Shown one piece after another: positions 1 through 5,424 of a DNA stretch of 6,479 nt. The stretch lies in the NCBI GenBank assembly GCA_028292145.1, contig JAQGMX010000473.1:1-6479 (forward strand). Direction: 5' to 3'. The stretch is from Variovorax sp. (GTDB lineage Bacteria; Pseudomonadota; Gammaproteobacteria; Burkholderiales; Burkholderiaceae_C). The notes under the pieces are model-generated. The model did no database searches. It was given only the letters and a program-made list of their open reading frames with translations, and had not been told where the DNA came from. The position numbers and the translations under genes are program-made. Positions within the stretch are counted from its first letter, which is position 1, and every line of letters starts with the position of its first letter.

Positions 1-453
1 TTCGAGGATGCTGCCGGCGGGGAAAACTTCTGGATGCGAGTGCTGGCGATCTTCGTCGGCGAGCCGACGGTCTACAAGAACATCACCTGGCTGGGTCACG
101 GCCTTGGCGCGGGCTCCAACCTCGCGACTTCGCTGCGTCCGGGTGCGGAAAACTTCGGGTTGGCTGAATCGGAGGCCGGCCGGATACTGCTCGAAGGTGG
201 ACTTCTGGGCTATGCGTTCATCGCGCTGAAGATCGCCGTGCTGTTCGTCGCATTCTTCAAGTGCTGGTTCCTCGCGCGCAAGCGCAATTCGCCTTATCCG
301 CTGCTCATGTGGCTGACGCTGCTGCTCGGCGTCATGACCTGGCCTGCGATCGGCCAGCTCAGCGCCAACGCGCTCCTTGGCCTGCTGATGGGCTTCTTCT
401 TCTTGATGTTCCGACACCCGTCGGGCGATTTCTTCCCTGCACGTCGTCGATGA
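1..453 (+). CDS. Polysaccharide polymerase / O-antigen ligase-like membrane protein, 3' part
   Basis: The reading frame is open from base 1 to a TGA at 451-453, giving 150 visible residues; the start lies outside the window. A loop rich in glycines (GHGLGAGSNL, about residues 32-41) is followed by AESEAGRILLEGGLLGY (about 55-71). That resembles the 'G.G...EN...LLLE.GLLG' pattern of the O-antigen ligase/Wzy_C superfamily just before the last membrane helices. Three hydrophobic segments follow, at about 68-91, 101-117 and 119-137, then a short basic cytoplasmic tail ending in ARRR. The likely role is polymerisation of lipid-linked repeat units, or transfer of glycan, at the periplasmic face of the inner membrane. 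This fits the overlapping glycosyltransferase and the convergent wza/wzc genes. Wzy-type proteins are poorly conserved and the N-terminal part is missing, so polymerase versus ligase cannot be decided here. Confidence 0.68.
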   Translation, partial: FEDAAGGENFWMRVLAIFVGEPTVYKNITWLGHGLGAGSNLATSLRPGAENFGLAESEAGRILLEGGLLGYAFIALKIAVLFVAFFKCWFLARKRNSPYPLLMWLTLLLGVMTWPAIGQLSANALLGLLMGFFFLMFRHPSGDFFPARRR

Positions 454-1673
454 AACTGTTGGTCTACGGTATTAATTTCGCACCGGAACTTACCGGCATC
501 GGCAAATACTCGGGAGAAATGGTCGCTTGGCTTGCGGCCCGCGGGCACGAAGTCCGCGTGATCACCGCACCGCCCTACTATCCGGAATGGAAAGTTCGCG
601 ACGGCTACAGCAGCAATCGCTACGTGCGGGAAACCTGGAACGGCGCGGAAATCTTCCGAACGCCGTTGTGGGTGCCGGAGAAGGTCAGCGGCTTGCGCCG
701 CATCGTCCACCTGGCCAGCTTTGCCGCCGCCAGCATTCCGACATTGATTGCGCAGTGGCGCTGGAAACCGGACGTCGTCTGGATGACCGAGCCGCCGCTG
801 TTCTGCGCGCCAGCCGCGCTGGCGTTCGCCGGCTTGCGCTCGAGCAAGGCCTGGCTGCACATCCAGGACTATGAAGTCGATGCGGCATTCGAGCTCGGGC
901 TGCTGAAAGGCCCGCGGCTGCGCGGCTTCGTCACCTCGATCGAACGCGCGCTTCTCCGGCGCTTCGACCGCGTCTCCACCATTTCACAGCGCATGCTCGA
1001 GCGCGCGGCCAGCAAGGGCGTCACGCCGTCTCGGCTGCTGTCATTCACCAACTGGGCCGACGTCGACGCGGTCCGTCCGTTGACCGCTCCCAGCCCGATG
1101 CGCGCGGAGCTCGGCATCGCCGACGATGCGGTCGTGGCGCTCTACTCCGGCAACATGGGAGGCAAGCAGGGCCTCGAACTGCTGGCAGAGATGGCCGTCA
1201 TGCTGCGCGACGAGCCCCACATCGCGTTCGTTTTCTGCGGCGGCGGCTCCGGCCGGGCCGACCTCATGGCGCGCTGCGCCAATCTGCGCAACGTCCGTTT
1301 CATCGACCTGCAGCCGGTCGAGCGCCTGGGCGACCTGCTCGGCATGGCCGACGTCCATCTGCTGCCGCAGCGCGCCGATGCGGCCGATCTGGTGATGCCT
1401 TCGAAGCTCATCGGCATGCTCAGCAGCGGCCGGCCGGTGCTGGCAGGCGCGCGACCCGAGACCGAGCTGGGACAGGTCGTCGCCACCTGCGGCGCCGTGG
1501 TCCCGCCCGAAGATGCGCGCGCTTTCGCCGACGCCCTGCTGTCGCTGGCTTCGCAGCCCGAACTGCGGCGCGAACTGGGCCGGAAGGCACGTGAAGTGGC
1601 TGAAACCGTCTTCGCACGAGATGCCGTGCTGGGCCGCTTCGAGCGCGATCTGCAGGCCTGCATCGCCGGATAG
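450..1673 (+). CDS. WcaI-like GT4 family glycosyltransferase
   Basis: This 407-residue cytosolic or membrane-associated glycosyltransferase matches E. coli WcaI (colanic acid) in length and style. The N-terminal Rossmann domain begins MKLLVYGINFAPELTGIGKY and continues with GHEVRVITAPPYYPEW (about residues 32-47). The VVWMTEPPLF strand lies at about 109-118 and HIQDYEVDAAFELG at about 137-150, both typical of WcaI/WbuB-like enzymes. The C-terminal nucleotide-sugar domain starts near LYSGNMGGKQGLELL (231-245) and includes VFCGGGSGR (261-269), ADVHLLPQ (300-307) and MPSKLIGMLSSGRPVLAG (316-333). The classical GT4 EX7E glutamates are not seen at the usual place. The frame is open upstream to 261, but the ATG at 450 is chosen because homology starts exactly there and it overlaps the upstream stop as ATGA. 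No Shine-Dalgarno precedes it, so translation is probably coupled. The exact sugar transferred cannot be read from sequence. Confidence 0.9.
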   Translation: MKLLVYGINFAPELTGIGKYSGEMVAWLAARGHEVRVITAPPYYPEWKVRDGYSSNRYVRETWNGAEIFRTPLWVPEKVSGLRRIVHLASFAAASIPTLIAQWRWKPDVVWMTEPPLFCAPAALAFAGLRSSKAWLHIQDYEVDAAFELGLLKGPRLRGFVTSIERALLRRFDRVSTISQRMLERAASKGVTPSRLLSFTNWADVDAVRPLTAPSPMRAELGIADDAVVALYSGNMGGKQGLELLAEMAVMLRDEPHIAFVFCGGGSGRADLMARCANLRNVRFIDLQPVERLGDLLGMADVHLLPQRADAADLVMPSKLIGMLSSGRPVLAGARPETELGQVVATCGAVVPPEDARAFADALLSLASQPELRRELGRKAREVAETVFARDAVLGRFERDLQACIAG

Positions 1674-1693
1674 TCAGACAGCTTCCACGAAGC

Positions 1694-1745
1694 CCCAATC
1701 AAAAACGGCGGCAGACTTTCGAGTCTGCCGCCGTTTTTGATTGGG
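1694..1745. terminator. Bidirectional intrinsic terminator, 24-bp perfect stem with TTCG loop
   Basis: Bases 1694-1717 are perfectly complementary to 1722-1745, with a TTCG tetraloop at 1718-1721. The stem has a GC-rich core (ACGGCGGCAGACT) flanked by A5 on the left and T5 on the right. Each strand therefore reads as a GC hairpin followed by TTTTTGATTGGG, the symmetric form of a rho-independent terminator. It lies 20 bases after the TAG of the + strand glycosyltransferase gene and 45 bases beyond the stop of the - strand kinase gene. Its natural job is to end both convergent transcripts. Termination itself is inferred from structure. Confidence 0.9.
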
Positions 1746-1759
1746 TCTTTCCCTTAATT

Positions 1760-1786
1760 GAAAAAGCCGCTTTTCAGCGGCCTTTC
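1760..1786 (-). terminator. Minus-strand intrinsic terminator of the wzc-like gene
   Basis: On the - strand the sequence AAAGGCCGCT, loop GAAA, AGCGGCTTTT forms a 10-bp stem with one G-U pair (arms 1776-1785 and 1762-1771). It ends in a run of five T residues (1761-1765). The hairpin begins only about five bases after the TGA of the kinase gene, so it is the first terminator met by the wza-wzc transcript. The larger TTCG hairpin acts as a second barrier. Confidence 0.8.
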
Positions 1787-1790
1787 AAAA

Positions 1791-4061
1791 TCACTGCTCG
1801 TCCGGCAGGATGCTTTCGTAGTTGTACTTGGTGTAGCGATAGCGACCGTACTTGTGCGCCGCGTAGGCGCGGCGGTCGAGCTTCATGCCATTCAGCAGCA
1901 CGCCGGTTGCAACCTTGCCGCCCAGCGACAGGCGACGGGTGCTCTCCTTGAGCTCGCCCATCGTGGACTGATCGGCACGGGCCACCATCAGAACGGTACC
2001 GGCATGTGCAGCGACCGTTGCAGCGTCAGCCGCCACGAGCACCGGCGGCGCGTCGATCACGACCAGGTCGTATTGACCCGACAGCGATTCGAGCATGCTG
2101 GTGAACGAAGCCGATACGAGCAGTTCGGACGGATTTGGCGGCAGTTGACCGGTCGCCAGGAAGTCGAGGTTCGGGACGACCTGGCGATGCACGGTCTGCT
2201 GGACCGTCAGGCTGCCGGCGATCAGTTCCGACAGACCACCGTGGCGCTGCAGACCGAAGTACTGGTGCGCATGGCCGCGGCGCATGTCGGCGTCGATCAG
2301 CAGCGTGCGCTTGCCCGCTGCAGCCATCAGCGCAGCGAAGTTGGCGGTCACGAAGCTCTTGCCGACGCCCGGCGTGGCACCGGTGATCAACACGCGGTTG
2401 TTCGGCGATTCGAGCATGGCGAACTGCATCGCGGTGCGCAGGCTCCGCAGGCTTTCGACGGCCGGGTCGTCCGGATGTTCGATGGCCAGCAGACGCACGC
2501 CGGTGGCGCCCGTCAGGCGGCGCTTGGCGATCGTTTCCTGCGCATCGCTCACCGGAATGGTGGAAAACACCGGCAGACCGCCGTTGGCTTCGACTTCATG
2601 CGGGTCGCGGATGCGCTGCTCGACAAACGAATTGCGGATGAACGCCGTGATCAGGCCGAGGAACAGGCCAAGTGCCAGCGATGCACCGATGATGGTCTTG
2701 CGGTTCGGCTTGACCGGAATCTCGGGCACGGAAGCATCGTCGAGCACGCGGACGTTACCGACCTTGCCCTCCTTGACCAGGCGCAGCTGCAGCGCGTTGT
2801 TGAGCAGCGACTGATAGAGCTCGGTGTTGACCTTGACATCGCGTTCCAGACGGACGGCTTCCTGCTGGACAGCCGGCAGCGCCTTGATGCGACCCTGGAT
2901 TCCGCCGATGTCGCGCTGGAGAGCGGCGATCTGCGCATCCAGCGTCTGCACCGTCGGGTGGTTCGCGGTGAAGCGGGCTTCGAGCTCGCGGCGTTTCTGC
3001 TGCGCTTCGAGCAACTTGCTCTGGCGGTCGACCGACTCGTTCAACGCCAGGTTGGCTTCTTCGTTGAAGGCGACGGTGGCATTGCGGTTACGAAAGCGGC
3101 TGTAGGCCTCTTCGGATGCTTCGAGCTGCGTCTTGAACTGCGGCAGCTGCACGTCGAGGAAAGACAGCGTCTTCTGCGCCTCGGCGGACTTGCGCTCGAG
3201 GTTCTGCCGGACGTACTGGGCGCCAACGGCGTTGACGACGCGGGTGATGCGGTACGGATCGGTGCCCTGGATCGAGGCGCTGATGATGCCGGACTGCTTG
3301 CCGCGCTCGATCAGCGTCAGGTTTTCCTGAACCGCGCTGATGGTCTTGGCCTTGGACTGGCGCACCATTTCGAATTCGGCACCGGCCTTGCCGGCGAGCT
3401 GGCTCACCGTCAGTTCGATCGGACCTTCGGCCGTTTCGGCCTTGAGCGGCGTGCCCACGGTGCCGTTCAGCGTCGCGGCAAGCTTCGGATGGGTCACCGT
3501 GTACTGGCCGCCGCCCTTGGCGGTCAGCACGAACTGCGTGCCTTCCAGCACTTCCGGCACGTTGAATTCCGTGACCGTGATGCGTTCCGTGCCCGAAACA
3601 TAACCGTCCATGCCCAGGAACCCTGGGTCCGACAGGCCTTCCGAGCGGCGCGCCATCCAGCCGCCGATGTACGGGATGTAGCGCGGCGTGGCGGTGATGT
3701 AGAGCTTGGTCGCGTCGACAGCCGGTGCGACGACCATCCGCGAACGGATCAGCTCGATTTCGGCGGTGGTCGGCGTGCGGATGTCGAAGAGACCGGCGGC
3801 CTCGTTGACACCGCCTTTGGCGCCGTTGTTGTTGGCGATTTCCTCGACCTGGACGACGACCGTCGATTCATAGACGGGCCGTTCGAGCAGCGCGTAGGCG
3901 GTACCCAGCGCCAGCACCACCAGGGTGATGATGGCGATCAGCCATCTGTGCGCCGACAGGACTTCGAGGTAATGCCCGAAGTCGATGTCGCCTTCGACCT
4001 CTTCGTTGGGCGGCGGGGCCGCTGCAGCAGGGCCCATGGTGGAATTGAAGGTGGAATTCAT
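1791..4061 (-). CDS. wzc: Wzc-like polysaccharide co-polymerase and tyrosine autokinase
   Basis: This 756-residue inner-membrane BY-kinase is colinear with E. coli Wzc (720 residues). It controls polysaccharide chain length and export with Wza. A Pro/Ala-rich cytoplasmic start leads to the Wzz domain with TM1 at about 40-59. EIELIRSRMV (101-110) and IERGKQSGIISASIQGTDP (251-269) are Wzc-like periplasmic segments. A coiled-coil-prone region follows at about 285-410, then a GNVR motif (436-439), a Pro-rich segment and TM2 (about 456-476). The cytoplasmic kinase has the EX2RX2R oligomerisation motif (E536, R539, R542), Walker A GATPGVGKS (561-569), Walker A' LLIDADMR (587-594) and Walker B VVIDAPP (667-673). 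The tail carries six tyrosines (733, 738, 741, 743, 746, 748). ATG 4061 is the first usable start in this frame, since a TGA closes the frame at 4110-4112. Its own ribosome site is weak. Autophosphorylation of the tail is inferred from the family. Confidence 0.95.
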   Translation of the reverse strand: MNSTFNSTMGPAAAAPPPNEEVEGDIDFGHYLEVLSAHRWLIAIITLVVLALGTAYALLERPVYESTVVVQVEEIANNNGAKGGVNEAAGLFDIRTPTTAEIELIRSRMVVAPAVDATKLYITATPRYIPYIGGWMARRSEGLSDPGFLGMDGYVSGTERITVTEFNVPEVLEGTQFVLTAKGGGQYTVTHPKLAATLNGTVGTPLKAETAEGPIELTVSQLAGKAGAEFEMVRQSKAKTISAVQENLTLIERGKQSGIISASIQGTDPYRITRVVNAVGAQYVRQNLERKSAEAQKTLSFLDVQLPQFKTQLEASEEAYSRFRNRNATVAFNEEANLALNESVDRQSKLLEAQQKRRELEARFTANHPTVQTLDAQIAALQRDIGGIQGRIKALPAVQQEAVRLERDVKVNTELYQSLLNNALQLRLVKEGKVGNVRVLDDASVPEIPVKPNRKTIIGASLALGLFLGLITAFIRNSFVEQRIRDPHEVEANGGLPVFSTIPVSDAQETIAKRRLTGATGVRLLAIEHPDDPAVESLRSLRTAMQFAMLESPNNRVLITGATPGVGKSFVTANFAALMAAAGKRTLLIDADMRRGHAHQYFGLQRHGGLSELIAGSLTVQQTVHRQVVPNLDFLATGQLPPNPSELLVSASFTSMLESLSGQYDLVVIDAPPVLVAADAATVAAHAGTVLMVARADQSTMGELKESTRRLSLGGKVATGVLLNGMKLDRRAYAAHKYGRYRYTKYNYESILPDEQ
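4038..4058 (-). repeat. 9-bp direct repeat at the start of the wzc-like gene
   Basis: GGTGGAATT occurs on the + strand at 4038-4046 and 4050-4058, a 12-base period. On the coding strand it encodes NST twice in MNSTFNSTM. It places a second in-frame ATG (4035-4037) behind a copy of the same AATTCCACC sequence. It may be a small duplication with no function beyond blurring which ATG is used. Confidence 0.6.
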
Positions 4062-4065
4062 CGGC

Positions 4066-4113
4066 TCAATACTCGTGATGTGCGACAGGCCAGGTGATCG
4101 AAGGACGCGTCAT
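4066..4113 (-). CDS. Possible 15-codon leader ORF between wza and wzc
   Basis: An ATG at 4111-4113 opens a short frame, MTRPSITWPVAHHEY, that ends at TGA 4066-4068. Its start is two bases after the TAA of the wza-like gene and its stop is four bases before the ATG of the wzc-like gene. A good Shine-Dalgarno (GAGGA, 4121-4125) lies seven bases upstream, while the wzc ATG has only a weak one. This arrangement would pass ribosomes from wza to wzc by termination and reinitiation. The peptide itself resembles nothing I know and is probably not functional. The alternatives are a chance ORF, or a sequencing indel that hides a longer wzc N-terminus, because the two frames differ by one base. Confidence 0.35.
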   Translation of the reverse strand: MTRPSITWPVAHHEY

Positions 4114-4115
4114 CG

Positions 4116-5258
4116 TTAGTTCCTCGAGATGTCACGCAAGGTGTTCGCAGTGGCCGCGGACGGCAGGACCAGGTTGATCACGCGGTTCCAGAGAACCAGC
4201 GGGACTGCATCGACGTAGACCACGTCCCTTGCCTTGAGCGGGAAGTTGTCGGCCAGGGCCAGCGCGGTCGGTGTGCGGGCGTCGAGGTGGAAGATCGCCT
4301 GACCTGTCGGTTCGTTGCGGATCACGTAGATCTGGCGCGGATTGGCGAGGTTCAGGTTGACGCCGCCGACTTCGGACAGCGCTTCGTTCAGGCTCAACCG
4401 TCCGTTGCGCATCAGGATCGTGCCCTGCACCATCACTTCGCCCATCACCGACACTTTTCGTTCAGCGCTGCTGCGGGCGATGATCAGGTCGCCGTTCTTC
4501 AACGGGATGCGGGTCGGATCGATGCCAGCGTCAGTCAGTGCGACCAGGTCGAGCGGGATTGTCTTGCCGGCACGCGTGAGCGTCACGAAGGAACGGTCGC
4601 CGGTGGTGGCCAGACCGCCCGAACGGCTCAAGGCTTCGGCCAGCGTCATCGGGATGTCGGTGAATACCAACAGGCCCGGCAGCTTGACCTCACCTTCGAT
4701 GTAGGCGCGCTTGCTACGGAAAGCCGTGACGCGGACGCTGATCTGCGGATTCTTGAAGACGCGTGCCAGACGTTGCACCAGCGAGTCCTCGAGCTGCTGC
4801 ACCGTCATGCCGGAAGCCTGGATCGGGCCTGCATACGGGAAGGTCAGCTGTCCGGTGTTCGACACGATGAAGCCGGGCGCCGGCGAGACGCTGGCCGGAT
4901 CGGCCACCGTGGTCGCAGGCGTCGCGCTGAAGGCGATTTCGGGATGGTCGTACACGACGATGCCGACGACGTCGCCCGGGCCGATGCGATAAGGCTCAGG
5001 TTCGCCGACCAGCGCCATCACCTGCGGGCTGATGGTTGCCGGCGTGGCGAGACGCTGGGCCTGGATCAGCGCAGGCGTGATTTCCGTCAAGGCGCCCGCG
5101 GGCGGCGCATCGACTGTCGCCGACGAGAAACCGGACGGCGAGACGGCGATGGCGGCATCGCTTCTGGCCGAGCTGAAACCCGGGGCGAGCGGCGCACAGC
5201 CTTGGACGAGCAACCCGACGGTTGCGAACATGACTGCGTGTAATGAAAAACTTTTCAA
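4116..5258 (-). CDS. wza: Wza-like outer-membrane polysaccharide export lipoprotein
   Basis: This 380-residue exporter is colinear with E. coli Wza, which forms an octameric outer-membrane channel for capsule or exopolysaccharide. The TTG at 5256-5258 is chosen as start: GGAG lies six bases upstream, and it yields a clean lipoprotein signal, MKSFSLHAVMFATVGLLVQGC. The lipobox is LVQG with Cys21 as the lipidated residue, followed by Ala rather than a retention Asp. The frame is also open from a TTG at 5277-5279 and a GTG at 5274-5276, which would add seven or six residues. The Poly_export domain begins at YRIGPGDVV (90-98) with DHPE (104-107). Two SLBB-type domains start near AFRSKRAYIEGEV (179-191) and RKVSVMGEV (267-275). 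The C-terminal PLVLWNRVINLVLPS (353-367, Trp357) corresponds to the amphipathic helix that crosses the outer membrane in Wza. It lies directly upstream of its kinase partner on the same strand. Confidence 0.95.
   Translation of the reverse strand: MKSFSLHAVMFATVGLLVQGCAPLAPGFSSARSDAAIAVSPSGFSSATVDAPPAGALTEITPALIQAQRLATPATISPQVMALVGEPEPYRIGPGDVVGIVVYDHPEIAFSATPATTVADPASVSPAPGFIVSNTGQLTFPYAGPIQASGMTVQQLEDSLVQRLARVFKNPQISVRVTAFRSKRAYIEGEVKLPGLLVFTDIPMTLAEALSRSGGLATTGDRSFVTLTRAGKTIPLDLVALTDAGIDPTRIPLKNGDLIIARSSAERKVSVMGEVMVQGTILMRNGRLSLNEALSEVGGVNLNLANPRQIYVIRNEPTGQAIFHLDARTPTALALADNFPLKARDVVYVDAVPLVLWNRVINLVLPSAATANTLRDISRN
4121..4125 (-). promoter_or_regulatory. Shine-Dalgarno GAGGA inside the 3' end of wza
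   Basis: GAGGA on the - strand sits within the last codons of the wza-like gene, seven bases before the ATG at 4111-4113. It is the strongest ribosome site near the wza-wzc junction. It points at the small leader ORF rather than at the wzc ATG 52 bases further down. Confidence 0.5.
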
Positions 5259-5264
5259 ATCTGA

Positions 5265-5268
5265 CTCC
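5265..5268 (-). promoter_or_regulatory. Shine-Dalgarno GGAG that fixes the TTG start of wza
   Basis: GGAG on the - strand is spaced six bases from the TTG at 5256-5258. No comparable purine-rich site precedes the alternative starts at 5279 or 5276. An ATG further in (5229-5231) would remove the charged n-region of the signal peptide. Confidence 0.65.
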
Positions 5269-5352
5269 GAAATCACCAAAATGAATACTTTTGGAAACAG
5301 GTGGGACTTTACCCGACGCTGTGTAGATTGTTCAATTTGTTTCTGGTTGTAT

Positions 5353-5366
5353 ATCGACTAGCCGAT
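5353..5366. repeat. 14-bp near-palindrome upstream of wza
   Basis: ATCGACTAGCCGAT has ATCG/CGAT outer arms and a CTAG centre, with one mismatched pair between them. It lies 95 bases upstream of the wza start, overlapping the candidate -10 region. Its size and symmetry suit a dimeric regulator site, but short palindromes also occur by chance. Confidence 0.3.
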
Positions 5367-5371
5367 GAAAA

Positions 5372-5411
5372 GCAGTGTACAAGCCAAAAAAATCACAACT
5401 TGTTGCACTGC
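5372..5411. repeat. Imperfect inverted repeat, 11 bp per arm, upstream of wza
   Basis: GCAGTG-T-ACAAG (5372-5383) is complementary to CTTGT-TG-CACTGC (5399-5411), with a 1/2-base bulge and a 15-base A-rich spacer. It starts about 13 bases beyond the hemY stop. It could be an operator for the polysaccharide operon or part of a transcript hairpin at the end of the hemY message. The + strand spacer has seven A, so the - strand RNA would carry U7 in the loop, not after the stem, which does not fit a normal terminator. Confidence 0.45.
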
Positions 5412-5424
5412 GCCCCAAAAACTG

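Larger units (their letters stand above)
5259..5424 (-). promoter_or_regulatory. Intergenic region between hemY and wza, presumed wza promoter region
   Basis: These 166 bases contain no convincing gene and are visibly richer in A+T than the flanking coding DNA. The change from haem to polysaccharide function across the gap suggests that the wza-wzc promoter lies here. I could not find a convincing sigma-70 pair. Candidates on the - strand are TATACA near 5349-5354 without a good -35, and TTGAAC near 5328-5333 with a poor -10. No sigma-54 site fits with correct spacing. A run of seven T (5385-5391 on the - strand) follows only a weak short hairpin, so termination of hemY here is possible but not clear. 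Confidence 0.4.

Noticed and set aside
261..449. 63-residue N-terminal extension of the glycosyltransferase frame
   Set aside because: It overlaps the membrane protein gene in another frame and has no family similarity; the GT4 fold starts exactly at the ATG at 450.
294..860. 188-codon - strand frame
   Set aside because: It lies opposite two well-supported + strand genes and has shadow-like composition with no motif.
1694..1786. Paired hairpins as a CRISPR or attachment-site remnant
   Set aside because: There are only two unrelated stems, each at the expected place after a stop codon with T-runs; terminators explain them fully.
1758..4097. 779-codon open frame on the + strand opposite the wzc-like gene
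   Set aside because: It is an antisense shadow produced by high-GC codon use. Its protein is rich in R, H, D, Q and G without domains, while the opposite strand encodes a clear Wzc homologue.
4287..5243. 318-codon + strand frame opposite the wza-like gene
   Set aside because: Same cause: composition is Arg/His/Asp-rich and no motif is recognisable, and the other strand carries a full Wza.
5411..5424. Possible sigma-54 promoter (GGGGCGCAGTGC on the - strand)
   Set aside because: The GG and GC elements are eight bases apart instead of ten, so the required spacing is not met.
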